The notes: generated by a model not told the origin, from the letters alone. Positions 1 to 8,393 are shown, counted from the first letter of the stretch. The stretch is 64,000 nt of DNA from Roseibium algicola (GCF_001999245.1 NZ_CP019631.1:343153-407152), one strand, 5' to 3'. A program made the numbers and translations.

Positions 1-1846
1 GGTTGCCGCCATTCCGGAAGGTCTGCCAATCGTGGCGACGTTGTGCCTGGCCAGAGGCATGTGGCGCATGGCGGCCCGCAACGCGCTCGTCACCGAACTT
101 TCGGCTGTAGAGACGCTGGGGGCGACGACACTGATCCTGACCGACAAGACCGGAACCTTGACGGAAAACCGGATGACGGCCGTCCGTTATCTTCTCGACA
201 GCGCGGATATCGACATTCTGCATGAAGGCAACGGCATTCGCTTTTGTTCAGAAGGCCAGGACATCGAACCAGCGTCCACGGAGGGCCTTGCTGTCGCTCT
301 CAGGATTGGTGCGCTGTGCAATTCGGCGGAATATTCAGATGGTCCGGATGAAGTACGGATCGGTGATCCGATGGAGATATCGTTGCTGGCCACTGCATCT
401 GCCGCGGGTCTTGCGAGATCTCGCCTGCTGCAGACAATGAAGCCGGCAGAACAGTATGCTTTCACTCCACAACGCAAGATGATGGCGACGGTCCATCATG
501 GTGACGGGCACTTTCTTTATGCCGTCAAGGGCGCTCCGGAAGCCGTCCTGAACGCGGCTTCAGAGGTTCTAGGAAACGAAGGTATCCGCGCCTTCACGGA
601 TGCGGACCGTGCCGCGTGGCGCGGCCGTCAGGAAGAGGCAGCCCGATGCGGCCAGCGTCTCCTCGCCCTTGCCTTCAAGACGGCAGCAACACCTTCCGAA
701 GATCCCAATGAGGGTCTGACGCTGGTCGCACTGGTCTGCTTTCTTGATCCGATACGGGAAGACGTTCCAGGAGCGATCAGGGCCAGTCAGCAGGCGGGTG
801 TCAGAGTTGTGATGATGACCGGTGACCATGCCGAGACCGCGGCGAAAATCGCACAGGACGCAGGCATCGGACCGTCCGGCCTGAAAGTGCTGTCCGGCCA
901 TGAGTTAAACGGGATCGACATGGCACAGGCGACGACAGAGCAGCGCGAACAGCTCATGGCGACCGATGTCTTTGCAAGGGTGGCACCCGACACCAAGCTG
1001 AACCTGGTTTCACTCTTTCAGGATGGCGGACATGTGGTCGCCATGACGGGCGACGGCGTCAACGACGCTCCGGCGCTCAAGAAAGCGGATATCGGAATTG
1101 CCATGGGTAAGCGCGGCACACAGGTTGCCCGTGAAGCGTCTGACATCGTCCTGAAGGACGACGACTTCGCGACGATCATCGCCGCAATGCGCCAGGGCAG
1201 GATCATTTTCGAGAATATCCGCAAATTCGTCGTTTATCTGATGTCCTGCAACGTCAGCGAGGTGTTGATTGTCGGCATTGCGGTTGGTGTTGGCCTGCCT
1301 GTCCCGCTCCTGCCACTTCAGATCCTGTTCCTCAACCTGGTGACCGATGTCTTCCCCGCTTTTGCCCTGGGGCTCGGAAAGGGGGAAGACGGGGTAATGC
1401 AGCGCCCGCCGCGGGACCCCGGTGAGCCTATCGTCGACGGGTCCCGCTGGATGTTGATCGGTTATATCGGTTGCACGATTACGTTTTCGACGCTTGCTGC
1501 ATTTGTCATCGCGTTGTTTCTGCTTGGTTTGGAAACGGAGAGAGCCATCACGGTTACCTTTCTGACGCTGGCACTGTCACAGCTCTGGAACGTCTTCAAC
1601 ATGCGTGCCGCAACAGGCCCGTTCTGGAAAAGCGATGTCCTTCGCAATGGTTATGTCTGGGGCGCTATCTCGTTGTGCCTCTCACTTGTCGCAATGGCAC
1701 TTCTGAATACGGATCTGTCAGCGCTTCTGGCATTGCCATGGCCAGGACTGACGGGTCTCCTGGTCGCTGGCACGATGAGTTTTCTGCCGTTGGTTCTCGG
1801 ACAGGCCTGGATAAGCCTTGCGGCCCGCAACAGCGGTTCGAAGTAA
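1..1846 (+). CDS. Type II (P2) cation-transporting P-type ATPase, 5' end outside window
   Basis: This is the C-terminal two thirds of a P-type ATPase; the frame is open from base 2, so the true start lies upstream of the window. The first residues read VAAIPEGLPIVAT, the PEGLP signature of membrane helix 4 in P2-type pumps (Ca2+/Mn2+ and related). The phosphorylation motif DKTGTLT follows (Asp codon at 143-145), then MMTGDH and the hinge MTGDGVNDAPALKKADIGIAMG, and a C-terminal block of hydrophobic helices matching the Cation_ATPase_C region. It lacks the CPC motif of heavy-metal P1B pumps, so Ca2+, Mn2+ or another divalent cation is more likely than copper. The exact ion cannot be told from this part. 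It ends in TAA and is followed by a hairpin shared with the convergent fasciclin gene. Confidence 0.93.
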   Translation, partial: VAAIPEGLPIVATLCLARGMWRMAARNALVTELSAVETLGATTLILTDKTGTLTENRMTAVRYLLDSADIDILHEGNGIRFCSEGQDIEPASTEGLAVALRIGALCNSAEYSDGPDEVRIGDPMEISLLATASAAGLARSRLLQTMKPAEQYAFTPQRKMMATVHHGDGHFLYAVKGAPEAVLNAASEVLGNEGIRAFTDADRAAWRGRQEEAARCGQRLLALAFKTAATPSEDPNEGLTLVALVCFLDPIREDVPGAIRASQQAGVRVVMMTGDHAETAAKIAQDAGIGPSGLKVLSGHELNGIDMAQATTEQREQLMATDVFARVAPDTKLNLVSLFQDGGHVVAMTGDGVNDAPALKKADIGIAMGKRGTQVAREASDIVLKDDDFATIIAAMRQGRIIFENIRKFVVYLMSCNVSEVLIVGIAVGVGLPVPLLPLQILFLNLVTDVFPAFALGLGKGEDGVMQRPPRDPGEPIVDGSRWMLIGYIGCTITFSTLAAFVIALFLLGLETERAITVTFLTLALSQLWNVFNMRAATGPFWKSDVLRNGYVWGAISLCLSLVAMALLNTDLSALLALPWPGLTGLLVAGTMSFLPLVLGQAWISLAARNSGSK

Positions 1847-1876
1847 GTTATCGCTGTTCGAGTTTGTTTGGCTTTC

Positions 1877-1927
1877 GGAAGCAGGGTTTGCCGGGGCTTG
1901 GTTGTGCTCCTGCAAACCCTGCGTTCC
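1877..1927. terminator. Bidirectional terminator-like hairpin between convergent genes
   Basis: An 11-bp perfect stem (1881-1891 with 1912-1922) is extended by GGAA/TTCC across a one-base bulge, giving 15 pairs around a 20-nt loop. It lies between the ATPase gene and the convergent fasciclin gene, so it could stop transcription from both. There is no strong T-run, so intrinsic termination is inferred from position and stem only. Confidence 0.5.
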
Positions 1928-1936
1928 ACGACCGGA

Positions 1937-2410
1937 TTACATCGGCGGCATGATGACCTTGTCGATCACGTGAATGACGCCGTTGTCGGCTGCCACATCT
2001 GCTGTCACGACATTGGCGTCGTTAATCATCACGCCATTGTCGAGGTCTACCGTGATTTCGCTGCCTTCCACGGTCTTCGCCATCATTCCATCCGAAAGAT
2101 CTGTCGAGAGAACTTTGCCTGGAACCACATGGTAAGTCAGGATGGCGACAAGCTTGTCCTTGTTTTCGGGTTTCAGAAGGTCGTCAACGGTGCCGGCCGG
2201 CAGCGCGGCAAAGGCTTCGTCGGTGGGCGCAAAAACGGTGAAGGGACCGTCCCCTTTCAGGGTTTCAACAAGGCCTGCGGCCTGAACGGCGGCAACGAGC
2301 GTGCCGAACGAGCCTGCGCCAACAGCCGTGTCGACAATATCGGCGGCTTTCGCCGGAAGAGACACCACGGAAGCAACGATGCCGATTGCAAGATACTTGG
2401 CGAATTTCAT
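1937..2410 (-). CDS. Secreted fasciclin (FAS1) domain protein
   Basis: A 157-residue protein with a Sec signal peptide ([16 protein letters not shown], cleaved after AKA) and one complete FAS1 domain. Diagnostic motifs are the H1 block [17 protein letters not shown] and the H2-like block [13 protein letters not shown], with the central YHVVPG. FAS1 proteins mediate adhesion or act as small periplasmic/extracellular domains; the partner is unknown. The start is chosen at 2410 because AAGGAGGATC sits just upstream. A start at 2455 would add a non-signal leader. It is convergent with the ATPase and downstream of a Crp/Fnr regulator on the same strand, but a 250-bp gap argues for its own promoter. 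Confidence 0.9.
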   Translation of the reverse strand: MKFAKYLAIGIVASVVSLPAKAADIVDTAVGAGSFGTLVAAVQAAGLVETLKGDGPFTVFAPTDEAFAALPAGTVDDLLKPENKDKLVAILTYHVVPGKVLSTDLSDGMMAKTVEGSEITVDLDNGVMINDANVVTADVAADNGVIHVIDKVIMPPM

Positions 2411-2599
2411 CTGATCCTCCTTGTCACGTTCTGAAGCTGGCTTTGCGCCAGCCACCCCAGTACGCGGACGCCCTGAAAGGGGATCTGCTCAAAAGAGCGG
2501 TCATTGAACACATTAATTTCAGGACGATTTGATGATCCAAAAGTGATCCGGAAGCCGGTTTGCGCAATCACAAAAAGAGCAAGGCGTGACGACATCGGC

Positions 2600-2640
2600 G
2601 CCCGCGATCTGCGCTTTTTTCAAACAAAAGCGGGCTTTTT
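2600..2640 (+). terminator. Terminator-like hairpin with T-run in a non-coding gap
   Basis: GCCCGC (2600-2605) can pair with GCGGGC (2630-2635), followed by five T; an overlapping alternative stem GCTTTT/AAAAGC lies inside. On the plus strand no gene ends here, since both flanking genes are on the minus strand. It may be a bidirectional structure or chance. The rest of 2411-2660 shows only the fasciclin leader. Confidence 0.35.
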
Positions 2641-2660
2641 CCGTCGAACCAATTGGGATT

Positions 2661-3224
2661 TCATTCGAACGAGAGGCCCTTGGCGCTTCGGCGTCGCGCG
2701 ATTTCGCGATAGAGGGCTTCCGGACTGACAGCAATCTGTCGGGCAATCTGGTGCCATTCACCTTTCGGCGGCAATGTGCCGTGCCAGGCGAGCCAGGCAT
2801 CCAGACGTTCCGTGACTGTTCTGAGGGCCAGAATTTCGCTCCTCAGGCGAGTTGTCTGCACCTCGCGGGCAAGCCGTGCCGCCCAGGCTTCTGACAGTTT
2901 CGGGTCAGCGCGAAAAAGGTCGAGGAAGCGCCGCCTCGAGATCCCAAGTACGCAGGCATCTGATCGGACGATCGCGTCGCAGTGATAAGTTTCGGCAAAA
3001 GCAGAGGCTTCAGCCACGACTGCACCTGGAAAAGCGCGTTGTAGAACCAGTGCGGCTCCCCCTGTCTGGTGTCGGACAAGCTGAATTTCACCAGCGGTCA
3101 CCAGAAACAGGTTTTCCACCTTGCTGTTTTGATGGAACAGATACGCTCCCGCCGGCACCCGGCGCTCAAAGGTTCCGGACGTTTCAAAGAAGGAGGGTAT
3201 ATCCATCGACATGATAGCTATCAT
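2661..3224 (-). CDS. Crp/Fnr-family transcriptional regulator
   Basis: The protein has up to 187 residues. Residues about 15-110 form a cyclic-nucleotide-binding-type beta-barrel (FLVTAGEIQLVRHQTGG, FPGAVVAEASAFAE). About 115-140 is the dimer helix, and the C-terminal part is a winged helix (EWHQIARQIAVSPEALYREIARRR). There is no FNR-type Cys cluster at the N-terminus, so direct oxygen sensing by an iron-sulfur cluster is unlikely. Three in-frame ATGs (3224, 3212, 3206) compete and none has a good ribosome site. An 18-bp palindrome of the TGAT-N4-ATCA type overlaps these starts, suggesting autoregulation. It is divergent from the His-rich secreted protein at 3277, a likely target. Confidence 0.85.
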   Translation of the reverse strand: MIAIMSMDIPSFFETSGTFERRVPAGAYLFHQNSKVENLFLVTAGEIQLVRHQTGGAALVLQRAFPGAVVAEASAFAETYHCDAIVRSDACVLGISRRRFLDLFRADPKLSEAWAARLAREVQTTRLRSEILALRTVTERLDAWLAWHGTLPPKGEWHQIARQIAVSPEALYREIARRRSAKGLSFE

Positions 3225-3226
3225 GT
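3209..3226. promoter_or_regulatory. 18-bp perfect palindrome, probable Crp/Fnr-type operator
   Basis: ACATGATAGCTATCATGT is self-complementary over 18 bases. Its core TGAT-N4-ATCA matches the half-site arrangement of FNR-family boxes (TTGAT-N4-ATCAA) with one outer mismatch on each side. It sits at the start of a Crp/Fnr gene and 50 bp upstream of the divergent gene at 3277. Confidence 0.6.
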
Positions 3227-3276
3227 TCTGATTTTAGTTCCTCAGGCAAGATGGGACGCAAAGCAAAGGAGAAACC

Positions 3277-3873
3277 ATGAGCCGGTACATTCTTGCCCTG
3301 ACCGCCGCCATCATCGTGTGCAGCGCTCCGGTCCTGGCCCAGACCGAGACCCAGACAACCCAGCATCATGACCATTCTGCCGCGCAGCATGCGGCACATG
3401 GCACCAAAACATCATCCGCTAAGGCGGTTCCGCGTGAACCGGGACAGTCCGCTTTCGCGGCAATTCAGGAAATCGTGGCGATCCTTGAAGCAGATCCTGA
3501 AACAGACTGGTCCAGGGTCAATATCGAAGCACTACGAAACCATCTTGCCGACATGGACAACGTCACCTTGCGGGCAGATGTAAAAACCTTGCCGGTCGAT
3601 GATGGTTACCGGTTCACCGTTACGGGAGACGGCGATGTCACCAACTCGATCAGGCGGATGTTGACGGCCCATGCCGCCACCATGAACGGAACCCGTGGTT
3701 TCCGCTATGAAGTGGCGGAAGTGCCCGGCGGCGCAATTCTGTCGGTTTACGTCAGTAAGCCCTCAGACCTGCAGAAGCTCTCGGGGCTCGGGTTTATCGG
3801 CGTGTTGACACTGGGAGCGCATCATCAGGAACACCATCTCGCACTGGCGTCCGGCCAATCGCCCCATCACTGA
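3277..3873 (+). CDS. Secreted His-rich hypothetical protein
   Basis: A 198-residue protein with a clear signal peptide (cleavage after VLAQ) followed by a His-rich stretch (TTQHHDHSAAQHAAHG) and a His-rich C-terminal tail (AHHQEHHLALASGQSPHH). This suggests periplasmic binding of a transition metal. The middle part (about 55-170) looks like a compact alpha/beta domain I do not recognise. The start has a good ribosome site (AAAGGAGAAACC). It stands between a Crp/Fnr regulator and the copZ/copA pair, which fits a role in metal handling, but this is context only. Confidence 0.75.
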   Translation: MSRYILALTAAIIVCSAPVLAQTETQTTQHHDHSAAQHAAHGTKTSSAKAVPREPGQSAFAAIQEIVAILEADPETDWSRVNIEALRNHLADMDNVTLRADVKTLPVDDGYRFTVTGDGDVTNSIRRMLTAHAATMNGTRGFRYEVAEVPGGAILSVYVSKPSDLQKLSGLGFIGVLTLGAHHQEHHLALASGQSPHH

Positions 3874-3875
3874 CC

Positions 3876-4197
3876 CCGGTCGTGATTTGGGTTCAAGAGC
3901 CGAAACATATTCTGGAGACGCGGATGCATCGAGGAAAAGACCCCCTCTCCGGACAACCACGGCAGCAAGAGCGTGAGAGGTCGTTTCCGTGAGGTTCACG
4001 ACCGCGGCGCCTTTCGGGAGCCTGTCCTGTGCCTCTTTCGCACCGAGGTCCATCTTCAAGTGCCGGACCCGGTCGGTATCTGTGCCGCCTTTCCTTCAGA
4101 CCAGATAAATCCGGCAATCCGTGTTTTCGTTCAAGAGGTTGACCACCCGGCGACCTACGTCGCCGGGGCCGCCCAGCCGAACAATGGATGAAAACAT
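3876..4197 (-). pseudogene. Remnant of a Rossmann-fold (saccharopine dehydrogenase-like) gene with in-frame stop
   Basis: Read on the minus strand from an ATG at 4197, the frame begins with a dinucleotide-binding motif (IVRLGGPGDVGRRVVNLL). It hits TGA at 4096-4098, then continues in the same frame with plausible protein sequence (AAVVNLTETTSHALAAVVV, GLFLDASASPEYVSALEP) up to the end of the neighbouring gene. The pattern resembles the N-terminal domain of saccharopine dehydrogenase-like oxidoreductases. Only about 110 codons remain, so it is a truncated, stop-interrupted relic. Family assignment is tentative because the catalytic half is missing. Confidence 0.5.
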
Positions 4198-4231
4198 CAG
4201 GCAATGTCCCCGGAGAAGAGGGATAAAATTC

Positions 4232-4438
4232 TTACGGGGTTTGCTGCAACAGTTCGGAGCTGTAGCCGGCCTCCTTGAGAACGCCTGCGATTTCCTGTGC
4301 GGACCGAATGCTCGTCACGGTCACGGTCCTGTTCGCCAAGTCGAATTCGACATGGGCAGATCCGTCCGCCTGCTCAATGGGCTTGCCGATGGTTGCCTTG
4401 CAGTGACCACAGCTCATATCTGGAACGCTGAACTTCAT
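4232..4438 (-). CDS. copZ: CopZ-like copper chaperone (HMA domain)
   Basis: A 68-residue single heavy-metal-associated domain: MKFSVPDMSCGHCK carries the MxCxxC metal site (Cys10, Cys13). The rest fits the ferredoxin-like fold, ending in AGVLKEAGYSSELL. Such proteins carry Cu(I) in the cytoplasm to CopA or to CueR. It is divergent from copA and its own promoter region has a CueR-type operator with TTGACC. The long upstream extension of the frame (to 4723) overlaps copA and is not credible. Ag(I) or Hg(II) binding cannot be excluded. Confidence 0.9.
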   Translation of the reverse strand: MKFSVPDMSCGHCKATIGKPIEQADGSAHVEFDLANRTVTVTSIRSAQEIAGVLKEAGYSSELLQQTP

Positions 4439-4477
4439 GATTGGCTCCGTAGTTGATCGATTTTCTGTTTTTCCCGG

Positions 4478-4498
4478 TTCCAGCGGCTGGAAGGTCAA
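4478..4498 (-). promoter_or_regulatory. CueR/MerR-type operator-promoter for copZ
   Basis: On the minus strand TTGACC (complement of 4493-4498) is followed directly by the dyad TTCCAG-CCG-CTGGAA (4478-4492). A -35 box joined to a dyad lying in a long spacer is the hallmark of MerR-family activators such as CueR. It reads toward copZ, with a 40-base leader to the start codon. The -10 is weak. Confidence 0.7.
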
Positions 4499-4533
4499 GA
4501 AGAAAAACGTTTGAAAAATATCTTGAACGATCC

Positions 4534-4555
4534 TTGACCTTCCAGTGACTGGAAG
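4534..4555 (+). promoter_or_regulatory. CueR/MerR-type operator-promoter for copA
   Basis: TTGACC (4534-4539) overlaps a perfect 7-3-7 dyad CTTCCAG-TGA-CTGGAAG (4539-4555), the typical CueR operator. With a 19-bp spacer the -10 falls near 4558-4564. It drives copA at 4600. Together with the copZ site, the two operators are about 60 bp apart and face away from each other. Confidence 0.75.
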
Positions 4556-4599
4556 CCTCATTTGAGGGAAATCGAACAATCTATGCCGGAGTTGGACCC

Positions 4600-7107
4600 A
4601 TGTCTGGGCAACAGAAATTCTCCTTGTCGGTTCAGGGAATGTCATGCGCATCGTGTGTCGGACGCGTCGAGCGCGGCCTTGCGGCTGTCGAAGGGCTTGA
4701 AGATGTCGGCGTGAACCTGGCAACTGAAAGCGCGCAGTTTACGGCCACCCCTGACAAGATCACCGCAGCGGTCGCCAAACTGGATGATCTCGGCTATCCG
4801 GCGCGAACGCAGACGGTCACGCTGACTATTCAGTCCATGTCCTGTGCCTCTTGCGTCGGACGTGTCGACAAGGCGTTGCAGGCGGTGCCCGGGGTCCTCA
4901 GTGCCAGCGTCAATCTTGCGGCCGAAACGGCAACGATCGTCTTTGCAGAAGGTGCCACAACCGTTCAGGAGCTGGTGAAGGCCAGCACGGATGCCGGCTA
5001 TCCCGCAAGTCTGGCAGACGCAGGAACGTCTCAGGATCGCAGCGAGCGCAAGGCGGAAGAAGCCCGTGAGCTGGCGCGCAAGATGGCGATTGCCGCAGCC
5101 TTTGCCCTGCCCGTGTTCCTGATCGAAATGGGCGGGCATCTGATCCCCGCTTTTCACCACCTGATCGCGGTGACCATTGGTCAGCAAATGAGCTGGATCC
5201 TGCAATTCGCGCTGACGAGCGTGGTCCTTTTCGGTCCGGGCCGGTCGTTCTATCTGAAGGGGGTTCCGGCGCTCTTGAAGGGGGCGCCGGACATGAACAG
5301 CCTGGTGGCCGTGGGAACCGGAGCGGCCTATCTCTATTCGGTGGTTGCCACCTTCCTGCCGGATCTGGTGCCCGCCGAGGTTCGCGCCGTTTATTTCGAG
5401 GCGGCCGCCGTGATTGTCGTCCTGATCCTGCTGGGCCGCTTCCTGGAGGCCAGGGCAAAGGGGCGCACCGGTGCGGCCATCCAGAGCCTGTTCGGCCTGC
5501 AGGTCAAGTCGGCCCGGGTGCTGCGGGACGATGAGATGGTGGAAGTGCCTATCGAAACGCTGGCCATTGGCGACATCGTCGTAGTGCGCCCTGGAGAGCG
5601 TCTCGCGGTTGACGGTGAAGTGGTCGAAGGTTTCTCCCACGTCGATGAAAGCATGATCACCGGCGAGCCCGTGCCTGTCGCGAAATCGGCTGGCAGCGCG
5701 GTGACTGGGGGCACGGTGAATGGCACTGGAGGACTTCAGTTCAAGGCAACGCGTGTCGGCGCCGATACGACCCTTTCGCAGATCATCCGCATGGTCGAGG
5801 AAGCCCAGGGCGCCAAGCTGCCGATCCAGGGGCTGGTGGACCGCATCACGCTGTGGTTCGTTCCCGCCGTCATGGCCGTTGCCGTGGCCACGGTCCTGGT
5901 GTGGCTGACTTTCGGTCCGGACCCGGCATTGACGCTGGCCCTTGTGGCCGGTGTGTCGGTGCTCATCATCGCGTGTCCGTGTGCCATGGGCCTTGCAACG
6001 CCGACATCGATCATGGTGGGCACCGGCAGGGCAGCCGAGATGGGCGTCCTGTTCCGCAAGGGGGACGCTCTGCAGCAGCTTGCCGACGTCGACATTGTTG
6101 CGCTGGACAAGACGGGCACCGTAACTGAGGGCCGGCCGGAACTGACCGACCTCGTCCTGGCGGACGGTTTTGAACGCTCTTTCGTCCTGTCTCGCATTGC
6201 CGCAGTTGAGGCTCGCTCTGAGCATCCTGTTGCCGAGGCCATCGTGCGGGCAGCGGGCAAGGAGAGCGTGGAAAGGTTCGCGGTCAGTGAGTTCAACTCC
6301 ATCACCGGTCATGGTGTTTCCGCTATTGTGAACGGTCAACGGGTGCTCGTCGGCGCTGACCGGCTGATGAAGCGCGAAGGTATTGCGACCGATGCGCTGG
6401 TGGACGAGGAGGTCAGGCTGGCGACCCGTGGGCGCACAGCTCTCTATGCAGCCATTGACGGCAGAATTGCAGCTGTTGTCGGAGTTGCCGACCCGGTCAA
6501 ACCATCGAGCCGTGCCGCAATTGCAGCGCTTCATGGGCTGGGGTTGAAGGTCGCGATGATCACCGGCGACAAACGGGAAACCGCCGAGGCAATTGCCGCG
6601 GAAACCGGGATCGACATCGTCATCGCGGGTGTTCTGCCCGACGGCAAGGTTGACGCCCTGACTGAACTCAAGGGCGACGAGGGCCGTATCGCCTTCGTTG
6701 GAGATGGCATCAATGATGCCCCTGCCCTCGCCCATGCCGATGTCGGTATCGCGATCGGCACAGGTACCGATGTGGCGATTGAATCCGCCGATGTCGTGCT
6801 GATGTCGGGCGATCTGAGAGGCGTCGTGAACGCTTACGAAGTGTCGCGCCGCACCATGCGCAACATCAAGGAAAACCTGTTCTGGGCATTTGCCTACAAC
6901 ACGGCCCTGATCCCGGTGGCCGCCGGAGCGCTTTATCCAGCCTTTGGCCTGTTGCTGTCACCCGTTCTTGCAGCAGGCGCCATGGCGTTGTCGTCGGTGT
7001 TCGTCCTCACCAATGCTTTGCGACTTCGCCGGATCGCGCCAGTGATGGATGAAGCAAGGTCCAGGGTCGCTTTCACGCCAAGTGCCGAAGCCGCGCCTGC
7101 TGAATAG
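4600..7107 (+). CDS. copA: Copper-translocating P1B-type ATPase CopA
   Basis: An 835-residue Cu(I) exporter of the inner membrane. There are two N-terminal HMA domains with MSCASC (Cys16/19 and Cys82/85), eight expected membrane helices, and the actuator motif TGEPVPV. The membrane metal site is CPC (Cys459-Cys461), the phosphorylated Asp503 lies in DKTGTVTEG, the ATP-binding HP motif is SEHPVAEA, and the hinge is [20 protein letters not shown]. The C-terminal helix carries the conserved [10 protein letters not shown] and the MALSS segment (residues Met/Ser of the third site). Full family length, no defects. It is transcribed from a CueR-type promoter and paired with the divergent chaperone copZ. 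A cueR fragment follows it directly. Confidence 0.96.
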   Translation: MSGQQKFSLSVQGMSCASCVGRVERGLAAVEGLEDVGVNLATESAQFTATPDKITAAVAKLDDLGYPARTQTVTLTIQSMSCASCVGRVDKALQAVPGVLSASVNLAAETATIVFAEGATTVQELVKASTDAGYPASLADAGTSQDRSERKAEEARELARKMAIAAAFALPVFLIEMGGHLIPAFHHLIAVTIGQQMSWILQFALTSVVLFGPGRSFYLKGVPALLKGAPDMNSLVAVGTGAAYLYSVVATFLPDLVPAEVRAVYFEAAAVIVVLILLGRFLEARAKGRTGAAIQSLFGLQVKSARVLRDDEMVEVPIETLAIGDIVVVRPGERLAVDGEVVEGFSHVDESMITGEPVPVAKSAGSAVTGGTVNGTGGLQFKATRVGADTTLSQIIRMVEEAQGAKLPIQGLVDRITLWFVPAVMAVAVATVLVWLTFGPDPALTLALVAGVSVLIIACPCAMGLATPTSIMVGTGRAAEMGVLFRKGDALQQLADVDIVALDKTGTVTEGRPELTDLVLADGFERSFVLSRIAAVEARSEHPVAEAIVRAAGKESVERFAVSEFNSITGHGVSAIVNGQRVLVGADRLMKREGIATDALVDEEVRLATRGRTALYAAIDGRIAAVVGVADPVKPSSRAAIAALHGLGLKVAMITGDKRETAEAIAAETGIDIVIAGVLPDGKVDALTELKGDEGRIAFVGDGINDAPALAHADVGIAIGTGTDVAIESADVVLMSGDLRGVVNAYEVSRRTMRNIKENLFWAFAYNTALIPVAAGALYPAFGLLLSPVLAAGAMALSSVFVLTNALRLRRIAPVMDEARSRVAFTPSAEAAPAE

Positions 7108-7118
7108 GAGGGGGTGAC

Positions 7119-7226
7119 ATGAACATTGGAGAACCTTCGCGCCAGTCCGGGCGACCGACCAAGATCATACGCTGCTTTGAGGACATCGGCCTGAGTGCCC
7201 ACAAGACAGCCTCGATCAAGCTTTAA
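7119..7226 (+). pseudogene. Truncated CueR/MerR-family regulator fragment
   Basis: Eleven bases after copA a GGAGGGGGTGAC ribosome site leads into 35 codons: MNIGEPSRQSGRPTKIIRCF then EDIGLSAHKTASIKL and TAA. This matches the first helix-turn-helix of CueR-like proteins (MNIGEAA..SG..AK.IRYYE.IGL). The wing, dimerisation helix and Cys metal loop are absent, and the bases after the stop do not restore the family in any frame I could follow. It is therefore a relic of the regulator normally encoded next to copA. The tyrosine pair at the end of the helix has become CF. Confidence 0.7.
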
Positions 7227-7342
7227 CGGTGCGGATCGGCAATATGCCGACCAGACAAGGGTTGACCGGGGCGCAGGTTCACCGGATTGTGACACAGGTT
7301 CGGGTTCGTTGCTGGCAAACAGGATCCAGTAGGTCATTGCTG

Positions 7343-7702
7343 ATGCGGTTGCAGTCTTGCTTTTGGACGACTTTGAAAATGCTCCTCGTGGCGGCCTTCG
7401 TTGCTGCCGGAGGATCGTTCAGTCATTCGCTTGCCGGAACTGCCCACGAACACTCACATGAAACCGCTGCCGCCTCCGGCGGCGATATTCCCCACGATCA
7501 TGCTTCAAACCATTCCGATCATAATGTGGCAGATCATGAAACCGTGCATTGTGGGGCCTATTTGCTGGCGTTGACGGATGACGAGCATCTGAGCATCCCT
7601 GACCTCATCGAAGACAGCGTCCGTGATACCGTGGTGTCCAATGTGTCCCGGGTGTGGAAGATTGATCCGCCTCCCCCGCGACCGGCTCCTTTATCCGTTT
7701 GA
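7343..7702 (+). CDS. Small secreted His-rich protein (DUF2946-like)
   Basis: A 119-residue protein with an N-terminal hydrophobic segment (MLLVAAFVAAGGSFSHSLAG) followed by a His-rich stretch (HEHSHETAA, HDHASNHSDHNVADHETVHC). It ends in a Pro-rich tail (KIDPPPPRPAPLSV). This layout resembles small metal-linked secreted proteins such as DUF2946, which often end in a proline-rich tail. A second protein of the same plan lies at 12195. ATGs at 7343 and 7379 are both possible; the ribosome site does not decide. It precedes three cytochrome genes on the same strand. Metal binding is inferred from composition. Confidence 0.65.
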   Translation: MRLQSCFWTTLKMLLVAAFVAAGGSFSHSLAGTAHEHSHETAAASGGDIPHDHASNHSDHNVADHETVHCGAYLLALTDDEHLSIPDLIEDSVRDTVVSNVSRVWKIDPPPPRPAPLSV

Positions 7703-7754
7703 AATCGCTTGAGGCGGAATATCCGCCACGCAATCTGGATACAGGACAAGATCA

Positions 7755-8390
7755 ATGAAACTTACGGTTATATCAGTGACTGGCGCGCTGTTGCTTGCAG
7801 GCGTTGCCGGCGCTTTTGCACATGGTGGGGCGTCCGGAATCGTCAAGGAACGCATGGACGCGATGGATGAGATGGGCGACGTGATGAAGTCGCTGACTGC
7901 CATCATGCGTGGAGAAAAGGACTATGATGCGGACGCAGTGCGTGAGGGCGCTGCGGTTATCCAGTCCCATTCCGGCGAGGCCCTGACCAAGCTGTTCCCG
8001 GAACACAGCATCGAAGGCCCATCGGAGGCGAAACCGGAAATCTGGACTGACTGGGAAGAATTCTCTGAGCTCGCAAAACAGCTGGACGTTTTTGCAGCAG
8101 GACTTGGCGCAGCGGCCGAAAACGGCCTGGCACACGGCAAGGGCGGTGCAGGTATGACGGGTCAGTCGGGCATGATGGGGCAAGACACCATGATGGGTGG
8201 AAATTCCATGATGTCCCAGGGTGGTATGATGGGCTCCGGAGGAATGATGGGGTCGGGTGGCATGATGGGGAACGCCGGTCACATGGCCGATCCCGAAATG
8301 CTGGCCCAGATGCCTGCGGACGGGCTTTTCAACATGGTCGCGCAGACCTGTTCGGCCTGTCACTCAAAATTCAGGGTCGAGAAAAACTGA
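7755..8390 (+). CDS. Cytochrome c'-type protein with Met-rich insert
   Basis: A 211-residue periplasmic protein: signal peptide (cut after AFA), then helices typical of the cytochrome c'/c556 four-helix bundle, with the single haem motif CSACH near the C-terminus (Cys199, Cys202, His203), as in that family. Between about residues 130 and 178 a low-complexity segment is built of repeated MMG/GMMGSG units, about a dozen and a half Met residues. Met-rich segments of this type bind Cu(I)/Ag(I) in CopC, CusB and CueO-like proteins. The insert has no place in ordinary cytochrome c'. It lies four bases before a dihaem cytochrome gene, so the set is probably one operon. Confidence 0.85.
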   Translation: MKLTVISVTGALLLAGVAGAFAHGGASGIVKERMDAMDEMGDVMKSLTAIMRGEKDYDADAVREGAAVIQSHSGEALTKLFPEHSIEGPSEAKPEIWTDWEEFSELAKQLDVFAAGLGAAAENGLAHGKGGAGMTGQSGMMGQDTMMGGNSMMSQGGMMGSGGMMGSGGMMGNAGHMADPEMLAQMPADGLFNMVAQTCSACHSKFRVEKN

Positions 8391-8393
8391 TCG

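Noticed and set aside
4642..6735. A 697-codon open frame on the minus strand inside copA
   Set aside because: It is the antisense of a well-supported P-type ATPase in GC-rich DNA, with His/Arg/Gln-rich composition and no domain; a shadow frame.
7229..7342. Upstream extension of the His-rich protein, considered as the lost C-terminal part of CueR
   Set aside because: The translated segment does not follow the CueR wing or dimer helix; I could not link it to the regulator fragment.
7713..7727. GGCGGA-ATA-TCCGCC stem as terminator after the His-rich gene
   Set aside because: Only six pairs without a T-run and within a likely operon; too weak to call.
8130..8280. Repeated ATGATGGG-type units that might be a DNA repeat array
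   Set aside because: They are codon-level repeats encoding the Met/Gly-rich insert of the cytochrome, in frame throughout.
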